Assembly: GCA_003164135.1 (NCBI GenBank)
Contig: PLSD01000066.1
Location: 1-64,000, forward strand
From: Acetobacteraceae bacterium
GTDB taxonomy: Bacteria > Pseudomonadota > Alphaproteobacteria > Acetobacterales > Acetobacteraceae
Length of the DNA: 64,000 nucleotides
Reading direction: 5' to 3'
In this document: piece after piece, positions 24,430 through 33,419 of the stretch
Position numbering within the stretch: position 1 is the first letter of the stretch
How the letters are laid out: the number at the start of each line of letters is the position of its first letter
Program-made: the position numbers and the translations under genes
Notes under the pieces: model-generated
What the model was told of the DNA's origin: nothing
The model's input: only the letters and a program-made list of their open reading frames with translations
Database searches by the model: none

Positions 24430-25575
24430 CTATTCAGACTTCAGCAGTTGGACAGTATCCAGCTCCTCCAACGCCGCAAAAAACCGCTTATTCATCGGCA
24501 GGCCGTCCTGGCCCCATTCATCCATATTGGCGATCCACGCCTGGCACCCGTAAAGCGGCCAGCGGCGGTAGTTTTCCCAGATCGTATTCATATCCGGCAC
24601 ATCCTGCGCCCCCATGGCGACAAGGTGGTCCCGGTAATGCGCGATCAGCGCGCGGTCATTGGCACGGCGCTCCTCGATGGTGAGGGCAGCGATCAGAAAA
24701 TACGTCAAGTCCCGCCATGGCCGACCCTTACGTACCAGTTGCCAGTCTATCCATATACGTTCGCCGTCAGGGCGCAGGTAGCTGTTACCCTGGTGAGAAT
24801 CACCGTGCACGATGCAATAAGGTCCCGGCTGGCGCTGCTCGAACCTGCTCAGCGCCGCGAACACGCCGTGGAAACTTTGCGGGTCGTCCAGCAGCCAGCG
24901 CGGCAGAAAGGCGCGGTACTCCTCCTTCGCCAGGTTTATCTCGATGAAGCGCCACATGATGTTGAGCTGGTCGCAATCCACGGGCGTATCCATGGAGCGC
25001 GGCAGCCAGGTGAATTCCTCCAGCCTTTTGTCGCCCCAGCTGCCGCCGTGCAGCTTCGCCAAGCTTTCCATCGCCTTGGCGACATTATCCACCCCGATAT
25101 GGTCCGTGCTGTGCCCGAACCTGCCGCCCGCGGCGACCAGATCTTCCATTACCACCAAACCCTGGTCATGCCCGCCGATATCCCAATCGACAAAATAAAA
25201 TGCCGGCGCTGGAACCTTCATCGCATCGCGGGCAAAATGGTAAAATCGGGCCTCCAGCGCGTGAATATCCACATCGGTGAAGCCGCCGGACCAGTTGGAC
25301 TTCAGGCAGACATTTTCGGGAATGCCCGCGGCTTTACCAACGTCATTGAGCTGTAGTTTCACCCGCATCTTCGTGGTGTGGCTGTTGCGCAGTTCCACCA
25401 CCTCCATATCCTCCACCACCAGGCCAGGATATTTGTTGCGCATCACGCTGGTGAGCCATTGCGGCGTTACCTCTGCCAGATCGCTCGCCAGCGGCACGGT
25501 GCGTTGTGGATACGGGCGATCATCGAGTGCCGGGCCGCTTTGAACATCTGCCAATTTGGTTTCTCCCTGGAGCAT
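24430..25575 (-). CDS. Phosphotransferase-fold (APH-like) enzyme
   Basis: About 381 residues of the aminoglycoside-phosphotransferase fold. The catalytic loop is CIVHGDSHQGNSYL and the second metal site is WIDWQLVRKGRPWRDL. NVCLKSNW may hold the ATP-binding lysine. The start is given as ATG 25575; an in-frame TTG at 25554 has a better placed GGGAG site and would shorten the protein by 7 residues. It is related to the kinase at 19005. It sits beside the GntR/acyl-CoA dehydrogenase operon, divergent from it. A kinase that phosphorylates a hydroxyacyl-CoA before elimination by an acyl-CoA dehydrogenase-type enzyme (LvaA/ACAD10 logic) is an attractive but unproven role. Confidence 0.76.
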   Translation of the reverse strand: MLQGETKLADVQSGPALDDRPYPQRTVPLASDLAEVTPQWLTSVMRNKYPGLVVEDMEVVELRNSHTTKMRVKLQLNDVGKAAGIPENVCLKSNWSGGFTDVDIHALEARFYHFARDAMKVPAPAFYFVDWDIGGHDQGLVVMEDLVAAGGRFGHSTDHIGVDNVAKAMESLAKLHGGSWGDKRLEEFTWLPRSMDTPVDCDQLNIMWRFIEINLAKEEYRAFLPRWLLDDPQSFHGVFAALSRFEQRQPGPYCIVHGDSHQGNSYLRPDGERIWIDWQLVRKGRPWRDLTYFLIAALTIEERRANDRALIAHYRDHLVAMGAQDVPDMNTIWENYRRWPLYGCQAWIANMDEWGQDGLPMNKRFFAALEELDTVQLLKSE

Positions 25576-25612
25576 ATTTTCGTTCAACCGGCATATTGAA
25601 CCACTTTATATG

Positions 25613-25644
25613 CCCTCTCTCCTGTCCGCAGGCAGGGGAGAGGG
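25613..25644. repeat. GC-rich hairpin, possibly an interspersed repeat
   Basis: CCCTCTCTCCTG (25613-25624) pairs with CAGGGGAGAGGG (25633-25644) with one G-T wobble and an 8-base loop. It lies between divergent genes, so it is not an obvious terminator. It resembles the purine/pyrimidine hairpins dispersed between genes in many alphaproteobacteria, but no second copy was found in this window. Confidence 0.4.
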
Positions 25645-25688
25645 CTCTGGTCCCGGCCTAGCCTCCCTAACAATGGGGAGAAAATCCA

Positions 25689-25751
25689 ATGGCGGACGAC
25701 TACGATGTCATTATTTCCGGGGCAGGTTATGCCGGTCCGGGCAGTGAATAA
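25689..25751 (+). pseudogene. Truncated 5' end of an FAD-dependent oxidoreductase gene
   Basis: An ATG at 25689 opens a 20-codon frame, MADDYDVIISGAGYAGPGSE, that stops at TAA 25749-25751. It matches the first strand and GxGxxG turn (GAGYAG) of an FAD-binding Rossmann domain exactly where such proteins begin. The reading then breaks off into AT-rich sequence carrying a palindrome. This looks like the remains of a flavoprotein gene whose rest was deleted before or when the GntR operon settled here. It may be silent. Confidence 0.6.
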
Positions 25752-25767
25752 ATATTCTATAGAATAT
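25752..25767. promoter_or_regulatory. Perfect 16-bp palindrome, candidate GntR operator
   Basis: ATATTCTATAGAATAT is a perfect palindrome starting one base after the stop of the truncated flavoprotein frame. It lies about 50 bases upstream of the GntR gene start. Symmetric AT-rich sites of this kind are common for FadR/GntR-type regulators that control themselves and the operon downstream. Confidence 0.55.
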
Positions 25768-25816
25768 ATTTACGCTCGTTGCAGGCCCGGCTAAGGTGAG
25801 CCTTGGAGAGCAAATC

Positions 25817-26512
25817 ATGACCCTGCCCAGCCTGAAACTTACGGCCCCTTCCACATTGCGCGAAGCCGTGGCTGAGCAACTACGCACCGCCATCGTGGCG
25901 GGTGAACTCGCACCCGGTACGCTGCTGAAGGAAACCGAACTGGCGCTGCGCCTGGGCGTAAGCGCGACCCCGCTGCGGGAGGCGTTCGTCGATCTGGCGT
26001 CGGAAGGCCTGGTTGAGATCGAGACCCACCGGCGCAAGCGGGTGACACCGATTCATCTCGCCGAGACGCTGGATTTGTTCCGCGTGCAGAGTGCGCTCTG
26101 GCGCCTGGGCTACATCTGGGGCTTCCCAAAAATTGGGCCGGCCGAATTGGGGCAGTTGGACGAGGCGATTCTCGCCTATAAATCATGCTTGGCGGAGCGG
26201 GACACGCTGGGGGCCATCCGTGCGGGGCACCGCTTTCACACCATATTCATCGAGGCGTCCGGCAACAGTGAGCTGCTGCGCGTAACGCTCGACCGTCGCT
26301 CCCTGATTGCCCGGTTCATTCTACTGCACGGCAGGTCAACAATTTCCCGCGCCGGGCTGCAACAGCATATTGCCATGCTGGACTCATTCCGCCGGGGCGA
26401 CACCGCTGACGTTCTCGCACGTCTCGACCAGTTGGCGGCGCGCATGATCGCCCTCGCGCAACCCGATAATCACCACGATTTCAATGAACACAAAGAGTTA
26501 AAGGAAATATAA
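25817..26512 (+). CDS. GntR-family transcriptional regulator (FadR/FCD type)
   Basis: A 231-residue regulator. The N-terminal winged helix is clear: LREAVAEQLRTAIVAGELAPGTLLKE, ELALRLGVSATPLREAFVDLASEGLV, then IETHRRKRVTP. The C-terminal part is all-helical like an FCD effector domain (RAGHRFHTIFIEASGNSELL holds a candidate metal-binding His). The start at ATG 25817 follows GGAGAG; a GTG 21 bases upstream is also in frame. Its stop is 2 bases before the acyl-CoA dehydrogenase start, so it leads that operon and probably regulates it through the palindrome at 25752-25767. The effector is likely an acyl-CoA or organic acid, by family. Confidence 0.88.
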   Translation: MTLPSLKLTAPSTLREAVAEQLRTAIVAGELAPGTLLKETELALRLGVSATPLREAFVDLASEGLVEIETHRRKRVTPIHLAETLDLFRVQSALWRLGYIWGFPKIGPAELGQLDEAILAYKSCLAERDTLGAIRAGHRFHTIFIEASGNSELLRVTLDRRSLIARFILLHGRSTISRAGLQQHIAMLDSFRRGDTADVLARLDQLAARMIALAQPDNHHDFNEHKELKEI

Positions 26513-26514
26513 TA

Positions 26515-27678
26515 TTGGACTTTTCATTGCCGGAGGAATACCGCGCATTCCGTGATACGGTGCACCGCTGGGTGGACGCGGAGGCGCCGAAGAAATGGGC
26601 GCGCGACCTGGAGCGCGACGAGCATAATTACCCGTTCGAATTATGGGACAAGTTCACCGCCGCCGGCTTCCACGGCGTCGGCATTTCCGAGGAATATGAC
26701 GGCCAGGGCGGCGATGTTATCATGCAGATGCTGCTGGCCCGCGAACTGGCCCGCTCGCTCGGCGGTCTCGCCTGGATCTGGGGCATTACCTCTTTCGCCG
26801 GTTCCAAATCCATCGGGCTCTATGGCACCGAGGCACAGAAGAAAAAATATCTGCCACTGATCTCAACCGGTCAACTCAAAGCCGCTATCGCCTTTACCGA
26901 ACCCTCCGGCGGTACCGACTTGCTGGGCTCCATGCGCACCACGGCGGAACGCGTCGAGGGCGGCTGGAAGCTCAACGGCGAGAAAATCTGGAGCTCTTCC
27001 GCGCATGTTGCGGATTACCTGCTCGTTATCGCCCGCAGCGACAAGAATGCCGAGAAGAAGCACCAGGGCCTCACGCTGTTCTGGGTGCCGACCACCACGC
27101 CGGGCCTGACCATCACGCCGCTCGCCAAACTCGGCATGCGCTCCATGGGCTCCTGCTCGGTGCATCTGCAGGACGTGTTCGTCGCCGATGAGAACGTGCT
27201 CGGTGAACCCGACCGCGCCTGGTACATGCTGCTGCCCACGCTCAACAACGAGCGGATCATGGTCGGCGCCTTCTGCCTCGGCGTGATCGACGGGATTCTC
27301 GAAGACGCGCTGGATTACATGAAACAGCGCCATGCCTTCGGAAAACCCATCGGCCAGTTCCAAGCATTGCAGCATTACGTGGCCGACATCGCGACGATGC
27401 AGACCACGACGGAACTGATGCTGCATTATTGCGCCTGGAAGCAGAGCAAGGGCGAAAACGTCGGCAACGACGCCAACATGCTCAAACTGATAGCCTCCGA
27501 GAATGCCAACAAAGCGGCCGACCTTGGCATTCAGATATTGGGTGGCATGGGCTATTCGGCAGACACCGACATGCAGCGCTACTGGCGGGACTCGCGGCTG
27601 TGGCGCATCGGGCCCATCACCAATGAAATGGTCCGCAACGGCATCGCCGAAAATCTCGGCCTGCCGCGCTCGTTTTAA
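26515..27678 (+). CDS. Acyl-CoA dehydrogenase (TTG start)
   Basis: A 387-residue FAD-dependent acyl-CoA dehydrogenase that would introduce a double bond alpha,beta to the thioester. Signature segments are LKAAIAFTEPSGGTDLLGSM, GWKLNGEKIWSSSAHVADY, the NNERIM segment with a Glu in the position used as base by long-chain and isovaleryl types, and ILGGMGYSADTDMQRYWRD. The usual late GTSE motif is replaced by RIGPITNEM. The start is TTG 26515 behind AAAGGAAA, 2 bases after the GntR stop. It is the first enzyme of the GntR-ACAD-SDR-hydrolase operon. The substrate is an unidentified CoA ester, perhaps a branched or cyclic acid. Confidence 0.87.
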   Translation: MDFSLPEEYRAFRDTVHRWVDAEAPKKWARDLERDEHNYPFELWDKFTAAGFHGVGISEEYDGQGGDVIMQMLLARELARSLGGLAWIWGITSFAGSKSIGLYGTEAQKKKYLPLISTGQLKAAIAFTEPSGGTDLLGSMRTTAERVEGGWKLNGEKIWSSSAHVADYLLVIARSDKNAEKKHQGLTLFWVPTTTPGLTITPLAKLGMRSMGSCSVHLQDVFVADENVLGEPDRAWYMLLPTLNNERIMVGAFCLGVIDGILEDALDYMKQRHAFGKPIGQFQALQHYVADIATMQTTTELMLHYCAWKQSKGENVGNDANMLKLIASENANKAADLGIQILGGMGYSADTDMQRYWRDSRLWRIGPITNEMVRNGIAENLGLPRSF

Positions 27679-27703
27679 ATATTATTAATCAGAGGAAATA
27701 TCC

Positions 27704-28486
27704 ATGACAAAAAATGAAGCACACGATCTCTCGGACAAAGTCGTCATCGTCACCGGCGCCGGCTCGGGCATCGGCCGGGCCATGGCGCTGCGCTTTGCCG
27801 GCGCGGGCGCAAAAGTCCTGGTCGCCGATGTCGGCGCCAAAACTGCGGAGGAAACCCATGAGCTGATAAAGGCCAATGGCGGCACCTCAATTGTTTCCAT
27901 CACCGATGTGGGCGACGAGGCCAGCGTGAATACAATGGTGGCCCTCGCCGCATCCACCTGGGGCCGGATCGACGTGCTGTGCAACAACGCCGGCGTCATG
28001 GACCGCATGGAACCGGTCGGCGACGTCACAACCGCGCAGTGGGACCGCATTCTCCGCATTAATCTCAGCAGTGTCATGTACGGCACCCGTGCGGTGCTCC
28101 CGCATATGCTGGAGCGCGGCGCGGGCGCTATTATCAACACTGCCTCCATCGCCGGGCTTCGTGGCGGTTCCGCCGGGGCGGCCTATACCGCCTCCAAGCA
28201 TGCAATCGTCGGGCTGACCAAAAACACAGCCTGGTCCTACGCAAAACGCGGCATCCGCTGCAACGCGATCTGCCCCGGCGCGGTTGACACCAACGTCTCC
28301 GGCGGCCTGGGGCTGGCCGCGTTCGACCCCGCCGGTCTGGCGCTGTATGGGCCAATTATGGCCGTGAACGACCGCATCGCGGCGCCAGACCAGATCGCGA
28401 CCGTTGCGCTCTTCCTGGCCTCCGACGCCGCATCGTTTGTGAATGGTGCGATTTTACCGGCCGATGGTGGCTGGGCCGCCGGCTAG
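27704..28486 (+). CDS. Short-chain dehydrogenase/reductase (SDR)
   Basis: A classical SDR of 260 residues: TGAGSGIGR nucleotide loop, VADVG with Asp after the second strand (NAD preference), NNAGVM, serine in INTASI, AYTASK catalytic pair, and a C-terminal PADGGWAAG. AGAGGAAA lies 7-8 bases upstream of ATG 27704. It follows the acyl-CoA dehydrogenase by 25 bases and precedes the hydrolase by 3 bases, so it is within the same operon. It probably oxidises a hydroxyl group of the acid or ester handled there. Confidence 0.88.
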   Translation: MTKNEAHDLSDKVVIVTGAGSGIGRAMALRFAGAGAKVLVADVGAKTAEETHELIKANGGTSIVSITDVGDEASVNTMVALAASTWGRIDVLCNNAGVMDRMEPVGDVTTAQWDRILRINLSSVMYGTRAVLPHMLERGAGAIINTASIAGLRGGSAGAAYTASKHAIVGLTKNTAWSYAKRGIRCNAICPGAVDTNVSGGLGLAAFDPAGLALYGPIMAVNDRIAAPDQIATVALFLASDAASFVNGAILPADGGWAAG

Positions 28487-28489
28487 CCG

Positions 28490-29911
28490 ATGACCCCTGG
28501 CACAAAATACTCCGGTCCCATCCCTGGCCGTATAACCCTCGGCCAGGGCGCGTTCGATACGCCGCCGCCGGGCTACGTCATCGAGGAGTTTTTTATCTCA
28601 GGCCAAGCCAAGCGGTACGAAATTACCGCGTCACCTGCCGACGCGGACTTAGCCGAAGCCGGCACCGCGCCGTTTAAAACCCGTTTGCTCGCCGTGCGGC
28701 CGTCCACACCCGCAGCCTTCAACGGCATCGTCCTGGTCGAATGGCTCAACGTCAGCGGCGGCACGGATGCAGCGCCGGATTGGAGCTATCTCCACCGCGA
28801 GATCGTGCGCGGCGGCTATGCCTATATCGGCGTCTCGGCGCAAAAAATCGGCCTGGACGGCAGCACCACCGGCATCCCCGGTATTCTCCCCGTCAAACAA
28901 GCCGATCCAGACCGTTACGGCAGCCTGGAACACCCCGGCGACGCCTACGCATTCGACATTTTCAGCCAGGCGGCGCGGCTGGCTCAGGCAACGGGGCCGG
29001 GGGGTATTCTCGGCGGCCTTTCGCCCCGGCACGTCATCGCCATGGGTGAATCCCAGTCAGCCTCGTTCCTCACCACCTATGTGAATATCATCGACCCGCT
29101 GGACAAAATTTTCGACGGCTATTTGATCCATTCCCGCTTCAGGGGCGCCGCGCCCATCAACGGCAACTATGTGCTGAGCGTCCAGAACCGCGACCCCACC
29201 TACGCTGAGCCGAACGTGACAATTAGCCCCTGCGTGCGCGTACCGGTGCTGATGTTTATCTCGGAAACGGATCTTATGGCGCCGCTGATCGGCTATCTAC
29301 CGGCACGCCAGGCCGACACCGCGCGCATCCGCACCTGGGAAGTAGCCGGCACCGCGCATGCCGATACCTACGTGATGCTCGGCGCCACGATAGATACTGG
29401 AACAGCCCCCATCGAGGCACTCGCAACCGCCTTTACGCCCATCAGCACGTTCTTCGGGCAGGTTCTGGACAGCCCGATCAATGCCGCGCCCCAGCACCAC
29501 TACGTCTTGCAAGCCGCGCTGGGCGCCCTGGCGAAATGGGTCAGCACCGGGCAGGCGCCCGCCAGCGCACCCCGCCTCGCGGCCAATGACGGCCTGCGGC
29601 CTTCGCTGATGACCGATGCTCAGGGCAACGCTCTGGGTGGGATCAGGTCGCCCTGGGTGGACGTTCCAATGGCCAGATTATCCGGCCTCGGGCAGCCTCC
29701 CGGCGGCTTTGCCATGCTGTTCGGCTCCACCGCGCCGTTCGACCCACCCACGCTTGCCCGGCTTTATCCCGGCGGATGGCAGGACTACAGTGGCAAGTTC
29801 AGCGCCGCCCTGTCGGATGCCATCTCCGCCGGCCATATCCTGGCCGCCGATCAGGCTGAAATCCTCGCCCTCGCCGCGGCGCTATGGCCGCGGCAGCTTC
29901 TGGAAAATTAA
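28490..29911 (+). CDS. Alpha/beta-hydrolase domain protein (Abhydrolase_10-like)
   Basis: A 473-residue protein of the long alpha/beta-hydrolase group. The nucleophile elbow is [11 protein letters not shown] (Ser in G-E-S-Q-S), an acid candidate lies in [11 protein letters not shown] and a histidine in [11 protein letters not shown]. No signal peptide is seen, so it is probably cytoplasmic. It may hydrolyse an ester or lactone. The start is 3 bases after the SDR stop, at the end of the GntR operon. Its TAA overlaps the stop of the convergent CoA-transferase gene within a shared TTAA. Confidence 0.78.
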   Translation: MTPGTKYSGPIPGRITLGQGAFDTPPPGYVIEEFFISGQAKRYEITASPADADLAEAGTAPFKTRLLAVRPSTPAAFNGIVLVEWLNVSGGTDAAPDWSYLHREIVRGGYAYIGVSAQKIGLDGSTTGIPGILPVKQADPDRYGSLEHPGDAYAFDIFSQAARLAQATGPGGILGGLSPRHVIAMGESQSASFLTTYVNIIDPLDKIFDGYLIHSRFRGAAPINGNYVLSVQNRDPTYAEPNVTISPCVRVPVLMFISETDLMAPLIGYLPARQADTARIRTWEVAGTAHADTYVMLGATIDTGTAPIEALATAFTPISTFFGQVLDSPINAAPQHHYVLQAALGALAKWVSTGQAPASAPRLAANDGLRPSLMTDAQGNALGGIRSPWVDVPMARLSGLGQPPGGFAMLFGSTAPFDPPTLARLYPGGWQDYSGKFSAALSDAISAGHILAADQAEILALAAALWPRQLLEN

Positions 29912-31005
29912 CATCCCGTACGCCAATGCGCGAGCGCCGTCGCAAGGTCGAGCGTCACCGGCGCCGCGCCGGGCAAGGTCTCACCGGAACGGCTGAACCG
30001 CGGGGCGGGCGCTGCCTGCGTGATATGCTCCTGCACCACAAAGGTACCTCGCGCCTGGTTATGCGCATGGGTGGGCGCTTCATGCATCGACAGCACCGGG
30101 CTGACACAAGCATCCTCGGGGTCGAACAAAGCGGCCCATTCATCGCGCGTTTTGCTTTTGAACGCCGCTCCCAGTTGCGCGCTAAGTTCCGGCCACAGGC
30201 TGGCGTCGTTCTGGTCCTCGGGTTTCGCCGCAATGCCGGTAATCCGCAGCAGGCTCGCATAGAATTGCGGCTCCAGCGCACCCACTGCAACATGCTTGCC
30301 ATCGGCGCATTCATAGCAGCGGTAGAACGGCCGCCCGCCATCCAGCAAATTGGCGTGTCGCTCCTCGCTCCAGTGGCCGGCCTGTGAGAGCGCCTGAAAC
30401 AGGCTCATCAGCAAGGCAGTCCCATCAGTCATCGCTACATCGACAACCTGGCCCTGGCCGGAGCGTTGCGCCTCCAGTAAGGCGGCAAGCACGCCGGTCG
30501 CCAAAAACATTGCGCCGCCACCATAATCGCCAACCAGATTCAGCGGCACGGTCGGTGGTTCGCCAGGGTTGCCAATGGCATGCAACGCGCCAGTAATGGC
30601 AATGTAGTTAATGTCATGCCCCGCGCGCGAGCTAAGCGGGCCTTCCTGCCCCCAGCCTGTCATACGGGCGTAAACCAGGCGCGGATTGGCTGCGAGCGCC
30701 GGTGCAGGGCCAAGCCCAAGGCGCTCCAGCACGCCGGGCCGGTAGCCTTCCAACAGGGCGTCCGCACTGGCGATCAGTTGCAAAATCGCATCCCGGTCGG
30801 CGGGGGATTTCAGGTTGGCCGTCACCGCCGCCCGCCCTCGGAACAAGATGGCGCCGCCGACATCCGCATAGGCCGAATCGGCGCCATCTCGCACAATGCG
30901 CACTACCTCGGCACCTAGCCCCGCCAGCAGCATGCCGCAGAACGGCACCGGCCCCAGCCCTTCGAATTCGACGATACGAAAACCGTGCAGCGGTCCCTTA
31001 CCCAT
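29908..31005 (-). CDS. CaiB/BaiF (family III) CoA transferase or alpha-methylacyl-CoA racemase
   Basis: A 365-residue protein of the CaiB/BaiF group. Typical features are [30 protein letters not shown] at the start (quoted in part: [17 protein letters not shown]), [34 protein letters not shown], and the catalytic Asp region in GHDIN. Alpha-methylacyl-CoA racemases share the HDINY motif, in which His and Asp exchange the alpha proton, so racemisation of a 2-methylacyl side chain, as in sterol and isoprenoid breakdown, is the most likely reaction. It is the last gene of the leftward operon, 4 bases after the SDR at 31010. Confidence 0.83.
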   Translation of the reverse strand: MGKGPLHGFRIVEFEGLGPVPFCGMLLAGLGAEVVRIVRDGADSAYADVGGAILFRGRAAVTANLKSPADRDAILQLIASADALLEGYRPGVLERLGLGPAPALAANPRLVYARMTGWGQEGPLSSRAGHDINYIAITGALHAIGNPGEPPTVPLNLVGDYGGGAMFLATGVLAALLEAQRSGQGQVVDVAMTDGTALLMSLFQALSQAGHWSEERHANLLDGGRPFYRCYECADGKHVAVGALEPQFYASLLRITGIAAKPEDQNDASLWPELSAQLGAAFKSKTRDEWAALFDPEDACVSPVLSMHEAPTHAHNQARGTFVVQEHITQAAPAPRFSRSGETLPGAAPVTLDLATALAHWRTGC

Positions 31006-31009
31006 GGGC

Positions 31010-31852
31010 TTAAGTCGACATGCCGCCGGTGACCGGAATCACCTGGCCGGAGATGTAATCAGCCTCCGGCAGGCAAAGCAGGAAGATCGCCCCCGCCGCT
31101 TCCTCCGGCGTACCGGCGCGGCCAAACGGAATCGCGGAGCGCATTGCCTGCACGCTTTCCGCGGGCATGCCAACGCCAACTTCATGGCCATCAACCTCGA
31201 TCATGGTTTTCTGCTGCACCACGGCGGTGAGCCGCGTTTCGATCAACCCGAACGCGACGGCGTTGACGTTGACCAGGAAGCGGCCCCATTCCTTGGCAAG
31301 CGTTTTGGTCATACCGACAATCCCGGCCTTGGCCGTGGAATAGTTGATCTGCCCGACATTGCCGCCTAGGCCGACGATCGACGACACGTTAACGACCTTG
31401 CGATGCCGCGATGTCCCGGCGGCGGCCTCGCGGGCCGCTGCTTCCCGGAAATAGCGTCCAGCCGCGCGCAAAATGCGAAACGGCGCCTTCACATGCACAT
31501 CCAGAATGGCGTCGAACTGTTCATCGCTCATTCTCACAGCCATGCCGTCCCAGGTAAAGCCGGCATTGTTCACGATGATATCGACATCTCCGAACTCTTC
31601 CAACGCGGTGGCGATGAAGCGGTCGCCAAAATCCGGCGCGGTGACGCTACCGCCACAAATCACGGCCTGACCGCCATCGGCTTTGATGACGCCGGCAATC
31701 TCATTGGCAACCTCGGCGTCAAGGTCATTAATCACCAGCCGGGCACCTTCGCCTGCAAGCTTAAGGCACACGGCGCGGCCAATACCCCGCCCACCGCCGG
31801 TAACCAGAGCGACCTTGCCGCGCAGCCGGTTGCCGGTTTGCTTTTGTTCCAT
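31010..31852 (-). CDS. Short-chain dehydrogenase/reductase (3-hydroxyacyl-type SDR)
   Basis: A 280-residue [14 protein letters not shown] loop, INDLDAEV with Asp (NAD), NNAGFTWDG, serine in [14 protein letters not shown] catalytic pair, and the C-terminal [10 protein letters not shown]. Long insertions occur around [20 protein letters not shown] and before the C terminus ([14 protein letters not shown]), a feature of SDRs that take bulky acyl-CoA or steroid-like substrates. The start at ATG 31852 follows CAGGAT; an open frame further upstream overlaps the ferredoxin gene and is not used. It is sandwiched between the ferredoxin and the CaiB-like gene, and may oxidise a 3-hydroxyacyl-CoA side-chain intermediate. 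Confidence 0.83.
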   Translation of the reverse strand: MEQKQTGNRLRGKVALVTGGGRGIGRAVCLKLAGEGARLVINDLDAEVANEIAGVIKADGGQAVICGGSVTAPDFGDRFIATALEEFGDVDIIVNNAGFTWDGMAVRMSDEQFDAILDVHVKAPFRILRAAGRYFREAAAREAAAGTSRHRKVVNVSSIVGLGGNVGQINYSTAKAGIVGMTKTLAKEWGRFLVNVNAVAFGLIETRLTAVVQQKTMIEVDGHEVGVGMPAESVQAMRSAIPFGRAGTPEEAAGAIFLLCLPEADYISGQVIPVTGGMST

Positions 31853-31926
31853 GGTAAAATCCTGGCTCGATAGATGATTCACTGAAATTCGCCGCTTTCG
31901 TTCAGTTGGCAGAAAGTTGCCATAAG

Positions 31927-32241
31927 TTAAAGAGCCGTGACCTCGACAACCAGGCCGTCGAGTTCCTCGGTCACCTTGACCTGACACGACAGGCGCAGCT
32001 GCGCATATTTCGCGTCGTCGTGGTCGAGCATGGAGTCTTCCAGCGCTTGGCGAGGCGGCAAGCGGGAGACCCAGTCCGGCGCCACATACACAAGGCAGGT
32101 CGCGCAGGCCGCGGCGCCACCGCACTCTGCGGGAACACCGGCAACGTTGTTGTTTACTGCCCCTTGCATGACAGAGTTCCCGACGGGAACCTCGAAAGTT
32201 TCGGAACTGCCACTGGGCTGGACGTAGGTGATCTTCGGCAT
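31927..32241 (-). CDS. [2Fe-2S] ferredoxin (adrenodoxin/ThcC type)
   Basis: A 104-residue plant/adrenodoxin-type ferredoxin. Cluster ligands are C40, C46, C49 and C86 (ECGGAAACATCLVY and LSCQVKV), the C-x5-C-x2-C spacing of the P450-associated branch. It is the only electron carrier of this sort in the window and no ferredoxin reductase accompanies it. It could therefore serve the two P450s at 4684 and 10533, the Rieske dioxygenase at 8486, or the split Rieske pair at 36155, with a reductase encoded elsewhere. It sits 23 bases after the kinase gene in the leftward operon. Confidence 0.92.
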   Translation of the reverse strand: MPKITYVQPSGSSETFEVPVGNSVMQGAVNNNVAGVPAECGGAAACATCLVYVAPDWVSRLPPRQALEDSMLDHDDAKYAQLRLSCQVKVTEELDGLVVEVTAL

Positions 32242-32264
32242 CTTAAATCCTTGTCTCGGTTCTA

Positions 32265-33410
32265 TTAATCAGGGTTTTTTTCGACTGGCGTCAGATTGCT
32301 CATGAAGGCTGTAAAATCTGCGCCGAACACCGGTAACGGCAGATTGAGCTTCTCGGCAAGGTAGAGCGTCATCAGGTTGGCGTTCAGGGATTCGTTAGCG
32401 GCGGAAATGTTGCCGATGGAAACCTGCCGGTCGAACGCGCCCACTACCACAAGGGCTATGCGCAAAGCCGCGACGATATCGTAATATTCCATGTCGCGCG
32501 TTTTGCGGCCGGAAGCCGCTTCGTAAATCGCGATGGTCTCCTCGCGCGTCGGCAGGCCCGGCAAGCGCTTGGCGCCGAACCGGCGGCTGAACAGGTCATC
32601 GAAATACAGCCACCAGGAGAGGTCGAGTTCTGGTGGCCCAAGCGCTGCGAGTTCCCAATCGATCAGCGCGGCGATACTGCCGTCAGGCATAAACATGGTG
32701 TTGGAGGGTGTCGGGTCACCCCAGAGCACGCAGGTATCCGCCTCCGCCGGCTTGTTTTTCAGCACATACTCCATGGCCGCGTCGGCGATCGGCATGGCAC
32801 GGCCCTTGCCAGCAAAGGCATGCCATTCCTTTATGTAGCCGATATACTGGTCCAACCCTGTTGTGCCACGGTCCGGCCGCGCGAGGAAGGTGAAGCCGTC
32901 CCGCCAGTCCAGCGCATGCAGTTTCGCGAAGGCTTCAATCGCGTTGGACCACGCTTTCAAGCGCAGTTCCGGCGAAAAGCCAACCAGAAAGCCCTCAACA
33001 TTGTAATTCGGCCGCTGCGTGGCGGATTGGCCTTCAACGCGGCCCATTACCAGAAACGGCGCGCCGAGCAGTTCGGTATCTTCCTCCAGCCCGATCCAAT
33101 CCGGCACGGGAACACCGCCCTTTTCGTTCAGCGCCTTCATCATGTTGGCCTGAATCTTCAGATCGCTGCCGAACACGACTTCATAGGATTGCGGCTGCAC
33201 GCGCACCACCAGCGTGCGGGCATGCGCGCCGGCAGCATCATTATAGGTCACATCAACAAAAAATATTTCCGCCGAAAACCCAGACCCCAACTGAACATTC
33301 AGCGGTGCCAGCGTAAGGTTAAGCCATTCCGGCTTTTTGCGCGCCAGCCAGCTGCTCAGCCGCAGCGTGATTGTCTCAGAGTCCAACACGATATTTTCTC
33401 CGCTGTTCAC
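32265..33410 (-). CDS. ACAD10-like phosphotransferase-fold enzyme
   Basis: A 381-residue APH-fold protein closest in pattern to the kinase domain of ACAD10/ACAD11. FLVMGRVEGQSATQR, CVLWGDPTPSNTMF (catalytic loop) and ALIDWELAALGPPELDLSWWL are typical. In the catalytic loop the histidine of HGD is replaced by tryptophan (WGD), while the Asp and Asn are kept. The start is a GTG at 33410; another GTG at 33389 with GGAGA before it is equally plausible. It lies 9 bases after the SDR at 33420 and 23 before the ferredoxin. In the ACAD10/LvaA logic it would phosphorylate a 4-hydroxyacyl-CoA, letting an acyl-CoA dehydrogenase-type enzyme remove phosphate. Confidence 0.8.
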   Translation of the reverse strand: MNSGENIVLDSETITLRLSSWLARKKPEWLNLTLAPLNVQLGSGFSAEIFFVDVTYNDAAGAHARTLVVRVQPQSYEVVFGSDLKIQANMMKALNEKGGVPVPDWIGLEEDTELLGAPFLVMGRVEGQSATQRPNYNVEGFLVGFSPELRLKAWSNAIEAFAKLHALDWRDGFTFLARPDRGTTGLDQYIGYIKEWHAFAGKGRAMPIADAAMEYVLKNKPAEADTCVLWGDPTPSNTMFMPDGSIAALIDWELAALGPPELDLSWWLYFDDLFSRRFGAKRLPGLPTREETIAIYEAASGRKTRDMEYYDIVAALRIALVVVGAFDRQVSIGNISAANESLNANLMTLYLAEKLNLPLPVFGADFTAFMSNLTPVEKNPD

Positions 33411-33419
33411 GTGGTTCTC

